Source: RHLJ01 sp963974345
GTDB lineage: Bacteria > Bacteroidota > Rhodothermia > Balneolales > Balneolaceae
DNA: 64,000 nt
Assembly: GCA_963974345.1 (NCBI GenBank)
Contig: CAXBBW010000012.1
Location: 83,399-147,398 of the forward strand
Direction: 5' to 3'
Shown here: one piece after another, positions 27,140 through 36,511 of the stretch
How the letters are laid out: every line of letters starts with the position of its first letter
How positions within the stretch are numbered: the first letter of the stretch is position 1
The notes under the pieces: model-generated
What the model was told of the DNA's origin: nothing
Seen by the model: the letters and a program-made list of their open reading frames with translations, nothing else
Database searches by the model: none
Position numbers and translations under genes: made by a program

Positions 27140-28423
27140 ACAGTCACTCAATTTACTTGTTAGAGAATACCTTGAAAAGGGATGGGTTTTTAAGTCTCCG
27201 CTCCAGTATGTGTAAGCAACATTGTCAGATTCTAACAGGTTTTTAATTTCTGCTTTTATTGGTTCTATTTCATCATAATCGAAATTTAGCCCAATGTTAT
27301 ACTTTTCAATCAGTCTTGCAGCATCTCCATTTTTTGGACCAATACATAGTATAGGTTTTTGCGCTCCTATATAATCAAAAATTTTACCCGTAATAATAAG
27401 CTCGTTATTTATTGTATTAGGAATAACAAGTAACAAAAGGTCAGCAGTTTGCATTTCCTTCTTCGCTTCTAAGTGAGGTAAATAGCCATTAAAACTAACG
27501 ATATCATTTAAATCATGTGATTTAATCATATCGATAACTTTGTCATTTATAGAACCAAAAAATTCGATTCGGATTCTCTCTTTAGATTTATTATCTAATG
27601 TTTGAAGGGCTTTGAAAAAGTTATACGGAATAGCCGATTCAGTCATACTACCAATATATTTGATGACAAATAGGGTATTACTTTCTGAACCTTCAATTGC
27701 AGTAAATTCGGAGTGATCAAACCCATTATTTATTATTAAATACTCTCGATCATATATTCCTTTCTGCACAGGAAGCATACTTTCTGATGCTAGAATCACT
27801 TGGTTAGCAAGGCGTAAAGCCTTTTTCTCTAGATAAATATCTCTATTCTTTGCAAATTTAGTTCGGGGTAGGGTTTCATTAAAAAAGATTTTAGACCATG
27901 GATCTCTCATATCCATAATCCAACGAAGGTTTGAATTGTTAGATTTTAATTTAGACCCAATTAAGTGGGTCGAGTTCGGAGGACCAGTAGTAATGATGGT
28001 ATCGATATTTAATTCCTTAATAATCCGTTTTGCTTTTCTATATGCAAAAGGAACCCATCCAATACGCGCGTCTGGGATAAAGAGATTAGATCGAACCCAA
28101 ATACCTAACTTTTTTAAGAAGCTTCCATCAGGGGTGAATGCTGTAGATGGTGTTGAAACCTGAGCGGAAGATTTCCCAGTAATAGAAGCAAAGATATTAT
28201 AAGGTTCAATGGCTATTGCTTTAAAAACTTTTAAATCCTGAGAGATATCATTAAATAAGCTTTTATCAAGCAATGGATATGTACCATCTTTAACAGTAAG
28301 TACTATTGGCTCAATATCAAACTCAGGGAGATATTTTGAAAATTTAACCCAACGTTGAACACCCGCACCTCCACTTGGTGGCCAATAGTAGGTGATTATA
28401 AGAACTTTTTTTTTAGGATTCAC
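27134..28423 (-). CDS. Glycosyltransferase (GT4-like)
   Basis: This 429-residue GT-B protein starts KKKVLIITYYWPPSGGAGVQR, a strong mark of one GT4 group in Bacteroidota polysaccharide loci. The middle has 'DTIITTGPPNSTHLIGSKL' and 'RWIMDMRDPWSK'. The C-terminal half has a weaker donor domain with 'IKYIGSMTESAIPYNFFKAL', 'VSFNGYLPHLEAKKEM' and 'TGKIFDYIGAQKPILCIG'. It overlaps the end of the YfhO-type gene by 11 bases, implying translation coupling and one transcript with gatC and yfhO-like genes. The sugar is unknown. Confidence 0.87.
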   Translation of the reverse strand: MNPKKKVLIITYYWPPSGGAGVQRWVKFSKYLPEFDIEPIVLTVKDGTYPLLDKSLFNDISQDLKVFKAIAIEPYNIFASITGKSSAQVSTPSTAFTPDGSFLKKLGIWVRSNLFIPDARIGWVPFAYRKAKRIIKELNIDTIITTGPPNSTHLIGSKLKSNNSNLRWIMDMRDPWSKIFFNETLPRTKFAKNRDIYLEKKALRLANQVILASESMLPVQKGIYDREYLIINNGFDHSEFTAIEGSESNTLFVIKYIGSMTESAIPYNFFKALQTLDNKSKERIRIEFFGSINDKVIDMIKSHDLNDIVSFNGYLPHLEAKKEMQTADLLLLVIPNTINNELIITGKIFDYIGAQKPILCIGPKNGDAARLIEKYNIGLNFDYDEIEPIKAEIKNLLESDNVAYTYWSGDLKTHPFSRYSLTSKLSDCL

Positions 28424-30887
28424 TTGTAGATTTTTTGCTCTTCCAAAAAGAAATCCCTACAAAAAGTGCCAATAATATTTGTAAACTAAGAGAAATCCAG
28501 CCTAAGGTAACGCCTATATAGAAAGATTTTGGTCTAAATTGAAGCGTTAAAGTATGTTCGCCAGCAGGTATTTCTAAACCACGGAGTACATAATTAGTCT
28601 TATAAATTGGTACTTCAACATCATTTAAAGTAGCAGTCCATCCTGCTGGGTAATAAACTTCACTAAGAACAAGAAACCCTGGTTTTTTACGACTAATTTT
28701 CATTGTCATTTCTGGTCCTGTGTACTCTGTAAAAACGACTGATGAAGTACTATCATGAATGGTATTTAAAATATCGCTTGTTTCTACAACAGCTACTTTG
28801 GAATAATCGACCCCAGGTGTATTTATAAAGTCATAGGCTTCAACCGCTGAGGTCACATTCACTAATGAATCAACAAAGAAAGCTTTAGGCAGTAATTTTT
28901 CATTTTCATATACCGCCCCAGTGTTTCCAGTAAAAACTTGTTTCAATCCCGGCATAGAAAGTCCAGATTGGTACGTGATATATTTAATATTAAATGCACC
29001 AAGTAATCCCAGATTTAAGCCTGAACTTCCTTTAAATAGTGGACCATCATTATTTTGAATATCGGCCAAAATGCTAAGCTTAGCCCCGGTGTATCCTCCA
29101 ATTACTGGGTAAAAATATGCTGGTATAGCATCTTGAAATGGGTCACCTAATAACGGAAAAACTCGATTTGGGTAAACTGAATTTTCTGAAATATGATCTA
29201 CAATGAATTGATGTAACTCTGTGCGTTGTGATTCAATATACTTTTCTGGACTAACATTACTGTTAACGATAACGCGTTCAGGAACATAGCGTTTTCCAAC
29301 GGAAATCATGTCTATTCCAACAAGAAGTATTATTCCAAAGGAGGCAATTCCGATGGAAAGTTTACCTGTAAAAGTAAACCAAACTAAACCAATTCCTAAA
29401 GCTAAGAATAGTGCAAATCTTAAAACGTCGCTATTGGCTCTTTCTTGCCTTTCAGGTACAAGGTTGGCTTGAACGTAATTGTTAGCCTGCTGTAAAACTT
29501 GAGGGTTGTTAGGATTTACCTGGTTTTGTTGAGCAATTTGCATCGCAATTCTGTCCACTTCTCCGTCTTTGAGATAATCACTAGACTTTACTTGAATAAA
29601 CAAAAAGGCGAAAATTATTACTGTAATACCAATAGGAATATAAAGCTCTTTTATTTTTTTCTGTTTTTCAGATAGATAATTGAAAAACCAGTTTAACCCA
29701 TAAACGGCAACAACGCTATAACAGAATGCAGTTAACGCCAACCAAGTTTCTGGCGCTCTAAACTTGTTAAAAAGTGGAATGTAATCGAATGCAATCTGAT
29801 TGATAACTAAGAAATTACCTCCCCATGCAAATATTATTGCCAATGTTCCAACTCCGAAGAACACATACATTGTTCGGCTCTTTTCTTTTAAAAGAGCGAA
29901 TAACATAAATGGTAAAACTAATGCTCCAAGATAGTGAGGGCCAGAAGTAAAAGATTTTGGTCCAAAATAGTTTGGGCTAGCTCCACCAAAAAGTTCTGGA
30001 ACAAAAAGCGTTAGCGTTTCTTTAATGCCTTGAGACCATCCAAATGCATACCCAGTAGACAAGCCCGTAGAGCCATTTAATGCGGAGCCGCCACGGATAC
30101 TATATTCAGCATATTCTTGTAGAGTTAAAAAGCTTTGAGCATTACCTAAAACCCCTACTATTCCGCCAACAAGAAGTAGACCTGTAATTATTCCAAATTC
30201 TTTAAAGTCTTTTTTTCGAATCTGCTTCCAAGAATCTGCTAACCATAAAAACCCAAGCAAGTACATAAAATAGTAAGTTATCTGGGGGTGTCCTGCTCGA
30301 ACTTCAAGTGCGAATGCAACAGTAAAGAGTAATAAGCCAGAAAGCTTTTTTTCAGTTCTTGTTAGTCTCCAATAACCTGCAAAAATCCATGGAGCTAGTG
30401 CAAGTGCAAAGAATTTAGAAGTATGTCCGGCGCCTATAATAATTGGGAAATAGGCGGTCAAAGCATAGGTTAGGCTTCCAAAAACTGCTGTTAATGGCCT
30501 AAATCCCATGAATATGAAAAGAACATACATTCCCGAAAGCATCACCCAATATTGAAATGCTGGGTAAATACTTTGGAAGTAGCCACTTAATCTTGTTATA
30601 TGTGGAGTTTGAGTAGCTACAGAAACTGGATATGCAGGCATGCCCATATACATATTAGTAACCCAAAGTGGTTCTCTTTCGAACTTCTCTCGGTACTCAA
30701 TTACTGATTCAGCACCCGCTCGCCATTGTGTAATATCGTGTCTTTGAAATTCCTGCCCTCCAAGAGTAGTGTCAAAGAAAAGGATTAAGGGAATTACAAA
30801 AAGTATAGCTAGGGCAATAATATGCTGCCGAAATACAGGTTGTTTGTAGAACAAATCGGAAGAACTAGATACTGAGGAACTTTGCAT
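28413..30887 (-). CDS. YfhO-family multi-pass membrane protein
   Basis: This is an 824-residue membrane protein with about 12 hydrophobic helices in residues 25-530 and a large non-cytosolic C-terminal domain before a last helix (about 795-815). Family marks include 'FQRHDITQWRAGAESVIEY', 'NMYMGMPAYPVSV' and the closing 'PAGEHTLTLQFRPKSFYIG'. YfhO proteins are GT-C-like and help glycosylate lipoteichoic acid in Firmicutes; the role in Bacteroidota is less certain but probably also envelope glycosylation. It starts three bases after gatC and overlaps the glycosyltransferase start by 11 bases. Confidence 0.85.
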   Translation of the reverse strand: MQSSSVSSSSDLFYKQPVFRQHIIALAILFVIPLILFFDTTLGGQEFQRHDITQWRAGAESVIEYREKFEREPLWVTNMYMGMPAYPVSVATQTPHITRLSGYFQSIYPAFQYWVMLSGMYVLFIFMGFRPLTAVFGSLTYALTAYFPIIIGAGHTSKFFALALAPWIFAGYWRLTRTEKKLSGLLLFTVAFALEVRAGHPQITYYFMYLLGFLWLADSWKQIRKKDFKEFGIITGLLLVGGIVGVLGNAQSFLTLQEYAEYSIRGGSALNGSTGLSTGYAFGWSQGIKETLTLFVPELFGGASPNYFGPKSFTSGPHYLGALVLPFMLFALLKEKSRTMYVFFGVGTLAIIFAWGGNFLVINQIAFDYIPLFNKFRAPETWLALTAFCYSVVAVYGLNWFFNYLSEKQKKIKELYIPIGITVIIFAFLFIQVKSSDYLKDGEVDRIAMQIAQQNQVNPNNPQVLQQANNYVQANLVPERQERANSDVLRFALFLALGIGLVWFTFTGKLSIGIASFGIILLVGIDMISVGKRYVPERVIVNSNVSPEKYIESQRTELHQFIVDHISENSVYPNRVFPLLGDPFQDAIPAYFYPVIGGYTGAKLSILADIQNNDGPLFKGSSGLNLGLLGAFNIKYITYQSGLSMPGLKQVFTGNTGAVYENEKLLPKAFFVDSLVNVTSAVEAYDFINTPGVDYSKVAVVETSDILNTIHDSTSSVVFTEYTGPEMTMKISRKKPGFLVLSEVYYPAGWTATLNDVEVPIYKTNYVLRGLEIPAGEHTLTLQFRPKSFYIGVTLGWISLSLQILLALFVGISFWKSKKSTSES

Positions 30888-30890
30888 AAA

Positions 30891-31178
30891 TTATTCTATT
30901 ACTTTTGGAACTCTGAAATAATCTGAGTCTGCATCGGGAGCATTTTTTAATGCATCTTCATGAGAAATGGTAGGTTTTGCTTCATCTGTTCTGAGCCGAC
31001 TGTTCATTTCAATAACATGTTCTAGTGGGGCAACATCTGAGGTGTCAAGCTCATTCAATAAATCCATGTACCCTAAAATTTTGTTCATGTCGCCGGCAAA
31101 GCTTTTTACATCTTCTTCTGATAACTGAAGACGTGCAAGGTTTGCTACATAGCGAACTTCTTTTTCTGAAACTGACAT
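30891..31178 (-). CDS. gatC: Asp-tRNA(Asn)/Glu-tRNA(Gln) amidotransferase subunit C
   Basis: This is the small subunit of GatCAB, which amidates misacylated Glu-tRNA(Gln) and Asp-tRNA(Asn). The 95 residues fit the family: 'EVRYVANLARLQLSEEDV', 'MNKILGYMDLLNELDTSDV', and a C-terminal 'LKNAPDADSDYFRVPKVIE', which wraps around GatA. gatA and gatB are not in the window, which is common. It lies three bases before the YfhO-type gene, so its promoter, in the 143-base gap to ptsH, probably drives the polysaccharide genes too. Confidence 0.94.
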   Translation of the reverse strand: MSVSEKEVRYVANLARLQLSEEDVKSFAGDMNKILGYMDLLNELDTSDVAPLEHVIEMNSRLRTDEAKPTISHEDALKNAPDADSDYFRVPKVIE

Positions 31179-31321
31179 ACTAATTTATTTTGTTAGCCTT
31201 TAAGTTAAGAAAGAAACCTCTAAAGGTTAATTTATAGTCAAAGAAATTTTAATTTAATAATAGAGTATTATTTTTAGGTACTACTTGGATTTTTCTTTCA
31301 GTAAGAATACTATATTAAGAC

Positions 31322-31594
31322 ATGATCAAAAAAACAGTAACCATATTAAATAGTTCAGGTTTACATGCTCGCCCTTCTGCGGCACTAGTAAAACTAGCCA
31401 GTAAATTTAAATCCGACTTCTATATCCATATGTATGGTTATAGGGTTAATGGTAAAAGTATTTTAGGTGTTATGACTTTAGCTGCAGAACAAGGGGCTGA
31501 ATTAGTGTTTGAAGTGGATGGATCTGACGAGGAAGAAGCATTTGAAAGTATTCTCGAACTTGTTGAAAACAAGTTTGGAATGAAAGATGAATAG
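31322..31594 (+). CDS. ptsH: HPr phosphocarrier protein
   Basis: This is a 90-residue HPr of the phosphoenolpyruvate phosphotransferase system. His15 sits in GLHARPSA and accepts phosphate from enzyme I. Ser46 lies in NGKSILGVM, the site HPr kinase would modify. It is followed by ptsI after five bases, forming a ptsHI pair. No sugar-specific EIIB or EIIC gene is nearby. It starts at ATG 31322. Confidence 0.95.
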   Translation: MIKKTVTILNSSGLHARPSAALVKLASKFKSDFYIHMYGYRVNGKSILGVMTLAAEQGAELVFEVDGSDEEEAFESILELVENKFGMKDE

Positions 31595-31599
31595 CTATT

Positions 31600-33312
31600 A
31601 TGAGCATTCAAACAAGAGGTGAGATATCCATAAAAGGATTGCCCGGAAGTGATGGAATCGCGATAGGTAAAGTACTTGTTGTAGATCAAAAAAAGACTAA
31701 GATTCAACCAAAGAAGATAAAGTCTGATAATATTTTTATACACCTTAAACGCTATTCGAAAGCAAAAAAAAGTTTTTTAAAAGAGCTTGATGATCTTGCA
31801 AATAATCTGGATCAAAAAACAGCTGGCATTTTAGAAACACAAAAGCATATAGTTTCTGATATCGAAATCGGGAAGAGAATTAATGCTTCTATTGAGGTAG
31901 ATAATTACTCTGTCGATTATTCCATATATAATATATTTAATCAATTTATAGAGCGTCTTCGAGAAAGCGGATCTGAATTATTTCAACAACGGATCGTAGA
32001 TATTGAAAACATTCGCGACCGATTAATCTCTCTTTCTTGCGAAGATGAGAAGGAGCTTGAAGTTGAAAAAGGTGCCATTTTAATTGTAAAGGAAATCAGT
32101 CCTACCGATCTAGTTTCATATCATGAAAAGGGAGTTTCAGGATTGATAATGGATAAAGGAGGAGTAACTTCACATGCCGCAATTATTGCTCAGTCCTTAA
32201 ATATTCCATGTATTGTTAGTACCAAAGTAGCGGTTCAAAATGCAGGGTTTGCAAAGCAAGCAATATTGGACGGGCCGAATGGAGAATTGATTCTAGATCC
32301 TTCAAAGGAAAAGCTTCGTGAGTTTAGAAAGAAAATTCGAGAGATTCAGAAAACTAAGCTTTCTCAAAAGTCAACAAAAAGAGTTTCTGAGACTTTAGAT
32401 GGGATTCCATTTCATTTAAGAGCCAATATTGAGTTCCCTCAAGAACTCTCAATAGCTAAGCAATATGGGGCTGAAGGTATAGGTCTGTTAAGAACGGAAG
32501 CACTTTTATACGGTGGAATAGCAAAAAAAAGTGAAATTGAACAAGATAAATTCTACGAAGAGATACTCTCAAATGGTTCTGGTCCCGTTACAATCAGGTT
32601 GTTTGATGTAGGTGGAGATAAACTGAGTGCTCATACTCCAGATGAGGCGAATCCATTTTTAGGTTGGAGAGGAATACGAATGCTTCTTGATGAGAAGGAG
32701 ACACTAAAGAGTCAACTTAGGTCAATATTGAAAGTAGCGGGAAAATTTCCAGGCAGAGTGAAAATCCTTGTCCCTATGGTTAGTGTATTCGAGGAAATAA
32801 TTGAAATTAAACAAGCAATTGACAATGTAGAAAAAGAACTCAATAAAGAAGGGGTTACTTTCGATGAATCGGTTCCAATTGGGATTATGATTGAAGTTCC
32901 TAGCGCGGCTTTATTAGCTAAGCATTTGGCTAAAGAAGTTGATTTCTTTAGCATAGGAACAAACGATTTAACCCAATATACTTTAGCGGTAGACAGGGGG
33001 AATGAACAAATTTGTAAGTTATACCAACACCAACATCCTGCTGTATGGCAACTCATCAAGCTAACTAAGGAAGCAGCAGATGAGCAAAATATTGAATTAA
33101 GCGTGTGTGGAGAACTTGCTGGTGATGTTCTAGGAGCAACGTGCTTGCTTGGTATGGGAATTAATGATTTAAGTATGTCTCCATCATCTATTCTGCGGGT
33201 TAAGGAAGCTTTGGTGATGCGAACTAGTAAAGAAATGAAGAGAATTTCTGAAGAGGTTTTGGGGTGTAGAACTACTTCAGAAGTTAGAGAGCTTTACAAA
33301 AAGTGGGATTAG
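31600..33312 (+). CDS. ptsI: PTS enzyme I (phosphoenolpyruvate-protein phosphotransferase)
   Basis: It transfers phosphate from phosphoenolpyruvate to HPr. The 570-residue protein has the phospho-His domain with DKGGVTSHAAI, where His192 is the active site; the family more often has GGRTSHTAI. The C-terminal barrel shows 'EGIGLLRTEALLYG', 'GPVTIRLFDVGGDK', 'NPFLGWRGIRMLLD', 'DFFSIGTNDLTQYTLAVDR' and ELSVCGELAGD with the active Cys. All key residues are present, so it should work. It is translationally close to ptsH. The downstream 211 bases are AT-rich and hold a LacI-type palindrome. Confidence 0.94.
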   Translation: MSIQTRGEISIKGLPGSDGIAIGKVLVVDQKKTKIQPKKIKSDNIFIHLKRYSKAKKSFLKELDDLANNLDQKTAGILETQKHIVSDIEIGKRINASIEVDNYSVDYSIYNIFNQFIERLRESGSELFQQRIVDIENIRDRLISLSCEDEKELEVEKGAILIVKEISPTDLVSYHEKGVSGLIMDKGGVTSHAAIIAQSLNIPCIVSTKVAVQNAGFAKQAILDGPNGELILDPSKEKLREFRKKIREIQKTKLSQKSTKRVSETLDGIPFHLRANIEFPQELSIAKQYGAEGIGLLRTEALLYGGIAKKSEIEQDKFYEEILSNGSGPVTIRLFDVGGDKLSAHTPDEANPFLGWRGIRMLLDEKETLKSQLRSILKVAGKFPGRVKILVPMVSVFEEIIEIKQAIDNVEKELNKEGVTFDESVPIGIMIEVPSAALLAKHLAKEVDFFSIGTNDLTQYTLAVDRGNEQICKLYQHQHPAVWQLIKLTKEAADEQNIELSVCGELAGDVLGATCLLGMGINDLSMSPSSILRVKEALVMRTSKEMKRISEEVLGCRTTSEVRELYKKWD

Positions 33313-33362
33313 AATTTTATTTATTAAGATTGTTTGGGAAAATACTTAATCAGGTTTTGTAA

Positions 33363-33374
33363 GGAAACGTTTCC
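33363..33374. promoter_or_regulatory. Palindrome GGAAACGTTTCC, LacI-type operator candidate
   Basis: A perfect 12-base palindrome with a central CG lies 50 bases after ptsI and about 150 bases before the CBM48-like gene. LacI/GalR operators often have the form GAAACGTTTC. No LacI-family gene is in the window, so this is inference from shape and sugar-related neighbours. Confidence 0.3.
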
Positions 33375-33523
33375 ATACATTATTAATTTAAGTGATTAAT
33401 ATTTTATTATTAAATTTTTTAGTATAAATTAATTAGGAATTAATTTTTTTATGGTAAATTTATTGAAATGATTTAATTAAATAGGTATTTTTAATTTCAT
33501 TCTAAATAAAATTTGATTTCAAT

Positions 33524-33823
33524 ATGTTGGAAAAAAAATTCACTCCTAAAAGAACGATATGTAAAGTTACTTTTTCTGTACCCTCAGAAATAGTATCTAA
33601 AGAAGTTGCTTTAGCTGGCGACTTTAACGAATGGGACACTACCCCGCTTTCTCTAGATGATAAAAGAGGCGTCTATAAAACTGAAATAAAACTTAAACCA
33701 GAATCAGAGTACAAATTCAAATACCTAATTGATGGTGAAGTTTGGGAAAATGATTATGCGGCAGATGCATATGTTCCTAATGACTTTGGAACAGAAGATT
33801 CTTTGGTTGCAATAGGAAAATAA
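33524..33823 (+). CDS. CBM48 / isoamylase N-terminal-like small protein
   Basis: This 99-residue protein is a single early-set (E-set) domain like the glycogen-binding CBM48 of AMPK beta and glycogen branching enzymes. Conserved points are VALAGDFNEWD near residues 30-40, then a strand KTEIKLKPESEYKFKYLIDG, and a late 'WENDYAADAYVPNDFG'. There is no signal peptide, so it is cytosolic, with a likely role in glycogen or oligosaccharide binding. It is followed by birA after five bases. Stand-alone copies of this domain are common in Bacteroidota and their function is not well known. Confidence 0.85.
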   Translation: MLEKKFTPKRTICKVTFSVPSEIVSKEVALAGDFNEWDTTPLSLDDKRGVYKTEIKLKPESEYKFKYLIDGEVWENDYAADAYVPNDFGTEDSLVAIGK

Positions 33824-33828
33824 CCTAG

Positions 33829-34611
33829 TTGTTTAACACACAACATTTTGAAGACGTTTTAGCTACGTCCTGGTTAGGACGTAGCTTCTTTTATTTCCCA
33901 GAATTGGGATCTACAAATACCTATGCCAAATCTATGAGTAGAATTGATTCGCTACACGGGACATTGATCTTAGCAGATTCTCAAACAAACGGTAGAGGAC
34001 AGCACAATAATCATTGGGAAACTACTCCAAATCAAAATCTCACCTTCAGTTTGGTTTTTGAGCCAATTAATCAACAGCGGCTAACCATTCTTACTCTTGC
34101 TTGTGCTTTGGCGGTCACTGATGTTTGTGGAGAACAAGCATGCTCAACATTTGATTTAAAATGGCCTAATGACGTTCTTTTTAAAGGGAAAAAAATTGGA
34201 GGACTTCTTACTGAAGCAATATTTAATGGGAATATAATTGATAGGGTAATTGTGGGGATAGGGGTTAATGTAAACCAATCAGTTTTTGACGATTCTTTAA
34301 AAGAATCAGCTACTTCACTTATCCAAATTACTGAGAAAAAGTACTCAAGAGAGAGATTATTAGCACGTATATTAACAAGAATTGAATATTATTATCGGCT
34401 TTGGGATTCAAGAGATATAGATATGATCAGGTCTATAAATAAAACCCTTTTAGGATTCGGAACATGGGCTACGATTTATGTGAATGGAGAAAAAAGAGAG
34501 GGTAAATACAAGTTTCTTGGTGTTAATGAAAATGGTGAACTTGTAGTGTTGAATAAGGAGCTCGAAGTAGATACTTTTTCATATGAACAAGTCCGTATCC
34601 AGATCGATTGA
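33829..34611 (+). CDS. birA: Biotin--[acetyl-CoA-carboxylase] ligase
   Basis: It attaches biotin to the carboxyl-carrier protein. The 260-residue form has no N-terminal HTH repressor domain, so it is a ligase only. Visible motifs are 'ELGSTNTYAKSMS', 'LADSQTNGRGQHNNHW' (GRG-x-GRxW-like biotin loop, here GRGQHNNHW), 'KWPNDVLFKGKKIGGLLTEA' and 'VIVGIGVNVNQ'. The start is TTG 33829, six bases after the previous stop. Its end overlaps the tilS start by 29 bases, suggesting translational coupling. Confidence 0.92.
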   Translation: MFNTQHFEDVLATSWLGRSFFYFPELGSTNTYAKSMSRIDSLHGTLILADSQTNGRGQHNNHWETTPNQNLTFSLVFEPINQQRLTILTLACALAVTDVCGEQACSTFDLKWPNDVLFKGKKIGGLLTEAIFNGNIIDRVIVGIGVNVNQSVFDDSLKESATSLIQITEKKYSRERLLARILTRIEYYYRLWDSRDIDMIRSINKTLLGFGTWATIYVNGEKREGKYKFLGVNENGELVVLNKELEVDTFSYEQVRIQID

Positions 34612-35920
34612 GAAATCTATAAAAAGTTCTCTAGGTTTACTTTCTCAAAGAAATCCAAAGATACTTTTGGGAGTAAGTGGTGGGCCAGATTCAATGGCTT
34701 TACTGTATGCTTTTTTTAAATCAAATGTTGATGTGATGGTTGTACACATTAACTATGAATTGCGGGGAAAGGAATCAGATATAGACCAAGAGTTGGTAGA
34801 AGGCATGTGCACCGAATGGGGGTTTGAATGCTGTTCTATTAGGTTAAATAATAATATACACCAAGGCAATTTTCAGAATTGGGCAAGGGAAGAGCGGTAT
34901 AGAATCTTTAAAGAACTTAAAGAAGCGAAAAAGATATCTTGTATCGCTACGGCTCATCATCAAAACGATCAAGTAGAAACTATTTTACAAAAAGTATTGA
35001 GGGGAAGTGGAGTTGAAGCTTGGCAAGGAATGAGTATTTGGGATGGACAGCTTTTCCGACCACTATTGCCATTTAAAAAGTCAGAAATAGTAGAATATTG
35101 TAGCGAAGAAGCTATACCCTATAGGATTGATGAAAGTAATTTAGAATCTGGATACGCTAGAAATTTTATCCGAAATGAATTATCCGCCGATTTCAATAAA
35201 TTTTTTCCAGGTTGGCAAACAAACATTTTAGCGCTTCAAGAAAAGGGCGAGGTGACGGAATTAGCAATTCATCATATTATTGAATTTATTTGCGTTGGTG
35301 AAGAAATAGAACTCTCGAAATTTTCTCAGCTGAATGAAAAGTTAAAGCCAGCTGTGTTAAAGAAATTTATTTCTATTAAATACCCAGAATTAAAAATTTC
35401 AAAAGGTAAACTAATAGAACTCCTAAAAATTGAGGATGCACAATCTGGTACTTCTATTGAAATTTCGGATTCTATACATATTGTTCGGGATAGAGCGTCC
35501 ATCACATTAAAAAATGAACAATCAAAAACCATTGAATTAGAGATAAGTGAATTAGATGTGAATAATGGTATTAATTTTAAGAATCTCGAAATATCAATCT
35601 CGAAAAGTATAAATAATGAGATTCCATTGTACATAGATGCAGGTTTAATCAAATGGCCTCTCACTATTAGGGTGTGGAAAAAGGGGGATAAAATAGTGCC
35701 TTTAGGAATGAATGGCTCTCAGAAAATCTCTGACCATCTTACGAATCGAAAAATTACTTCATCAAAACGAGAAAAAGCTTTGATATTAAGTGATGTAGAT
35801 AGTACTATTTACGCCATAATTTTTCCGGTTAAAGCCGAGAATGGTGAAATAGGGACCGTTTCCGAAATTATTAAATGTACAGAGCAAACAACCGAATACT
35901 TGACCATAAACCCGAAGTAG
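34583..35920 (+). CDS. tilS: tRNA(Ile)-lysidine synthase
   Basis: It modifies C34 of tRNA-Ile(CAU) to lysidine so that it reads AUA. The PP-loop SGGPDS is at about residues 32-37, with the family signature 'TAHHQNDQVETILQKVLRGSG' and 'LLPFKKSEIVEYC'. 'ESNLESGYARNFIRNEL' and a C-terminal domain 'LTIRVWKKGDKIVPLGMNG' follow. The 445-residue length is normal. Overlap with birA and a seven-base gap to hpt indicate an operon. This is an essential function in most bacteria. Confidence 0.94.
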   Translation: MNKSVSRSIEKSIKSSLGLLSQRNPKILLGVSGGPDSMALLYAFFKSNVDVMVVHINYELRGKESDIDQELVEGMCTEWGFECCSIRLNNNIHQGNFQNWAREERYRIFKELKEAKKISCIATAHHQNDQVETILQKVLRGSGVEAWQGMSIWDGQLFRPLLPFKKSEIVEYCSEEAIPYRIDESNLESGYARNFIRNELSADFNKFFPGWQTNILALQEKGEVTELAIHHIIEFICVGEEIELSKFSQLNEKLKPAVLKKFISIKYPELKISKGKLIELLKIEDAQSGTSIEISDSIHIVRDRASITLKNEQSKTIELEISELDVNNGINFKNLEISISKSINNEIPLYIDAGLIKWPLTIRVWKKGDKIVPLGMNGSQKISDHLTNRKITSSKREKALILSDVDSTIYAIIFPVKAENGEIGTVSEIIKCTEQTTEYLTINPK

Positions 35921-35927
35921 AAATATT

Positions 35928-36485
35928 ATGAGCTTTAATCTTCCCAAAACTGTCAATTGCAATGGTGAAGTTTTCGACATTTTTATTACAAAACAACAAA
36001 TTGAAGCCCGAATATCACTTCTTGGTACTCAATTAGACAAAGACTTTGCAGATAAAAAACCAATTTTTATAGGAATCTTAAACGGGGCCTTTATTTTTCT
36101 TGCTGATATAATGCGTTGTGTTACCATAGAGTGTGAAGTCGATTTCATGAAGTTGAGCAGCTATGGTGATGAAAAGGTTTCTTCTGGTGAAGTAACGGAG
36201 TTAAAGGAAATTGACGCAAAAGTAAAAGGACGACATATTATTTTAGTGGAAGATATTGTTGATACAGGGCTTTCAATGAAATACATCGTAAATCGTTTGA
36301 AAATGTACGACCCAGAATCTGTCTCTGTAATTACTTTACTACATAAAAAGGATGCCACAAAACATGATGTTCAAATTGATTATGTTGGATTCGAAATTCC
36401 GTCAAAATTTGTTTTAGGTTATGGGTTAGATTATGCCCAAGAAGGAAGAAATCTCGCTCAAATTTATGCTTTGAGTGAAGACTAG
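35928..36485 (+). CDS. hpt: Hypoxanthine phosphoribosyltransferase
   Basis: It salvages hypoxanthine and/or guanine to IMP/GMP using PRPP. The 185-residue protein has the PRPP motif 'IILVEDIVDTGLSM', the N-terminal 'IGILNGAFIFLADIMR', and the base-binding 'DYVGFEIPSKFVLGYGLDYAQ'. tilS-hpt adjacency is common in bacteria. It starts at ATG 35928. Confidence 0.95.
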   Translation: MSFNLPKTVNCNGEVFDIFITKQQIEARISLLGTQLDKDFADKKPIFIGILNGAFIFLADIMRCVTIECEVDFMKLSSYGDEKVSSGEVTELKEIDAKVKGRHIILVEDIVDTGLSMKYIVNRLKMYDPESVSVITLLHKKDATKHDVQIDYVGFEIPSKFVLGYGLDYAQEGRNLAQIYALSED

Positions 36486-36496
36486 GTTATAAAACT

Positions 36497-36511
36497 CTGA
36501 AATAATTTCAG
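36497..36511. promoter_or_regulatory. Perfect palindrome abutting a kinase start codon
   Basis: CTGAAAT-A-ATTTCAG is a perfect 7-1-7 palindrome ending one base before the ATG at 36512. It could be a small operator or an RNA element that occludes the start. No second copy was seen near the next kinase. Chance occurrence in AT-rich DNA is possible. Confidence 0.25.
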
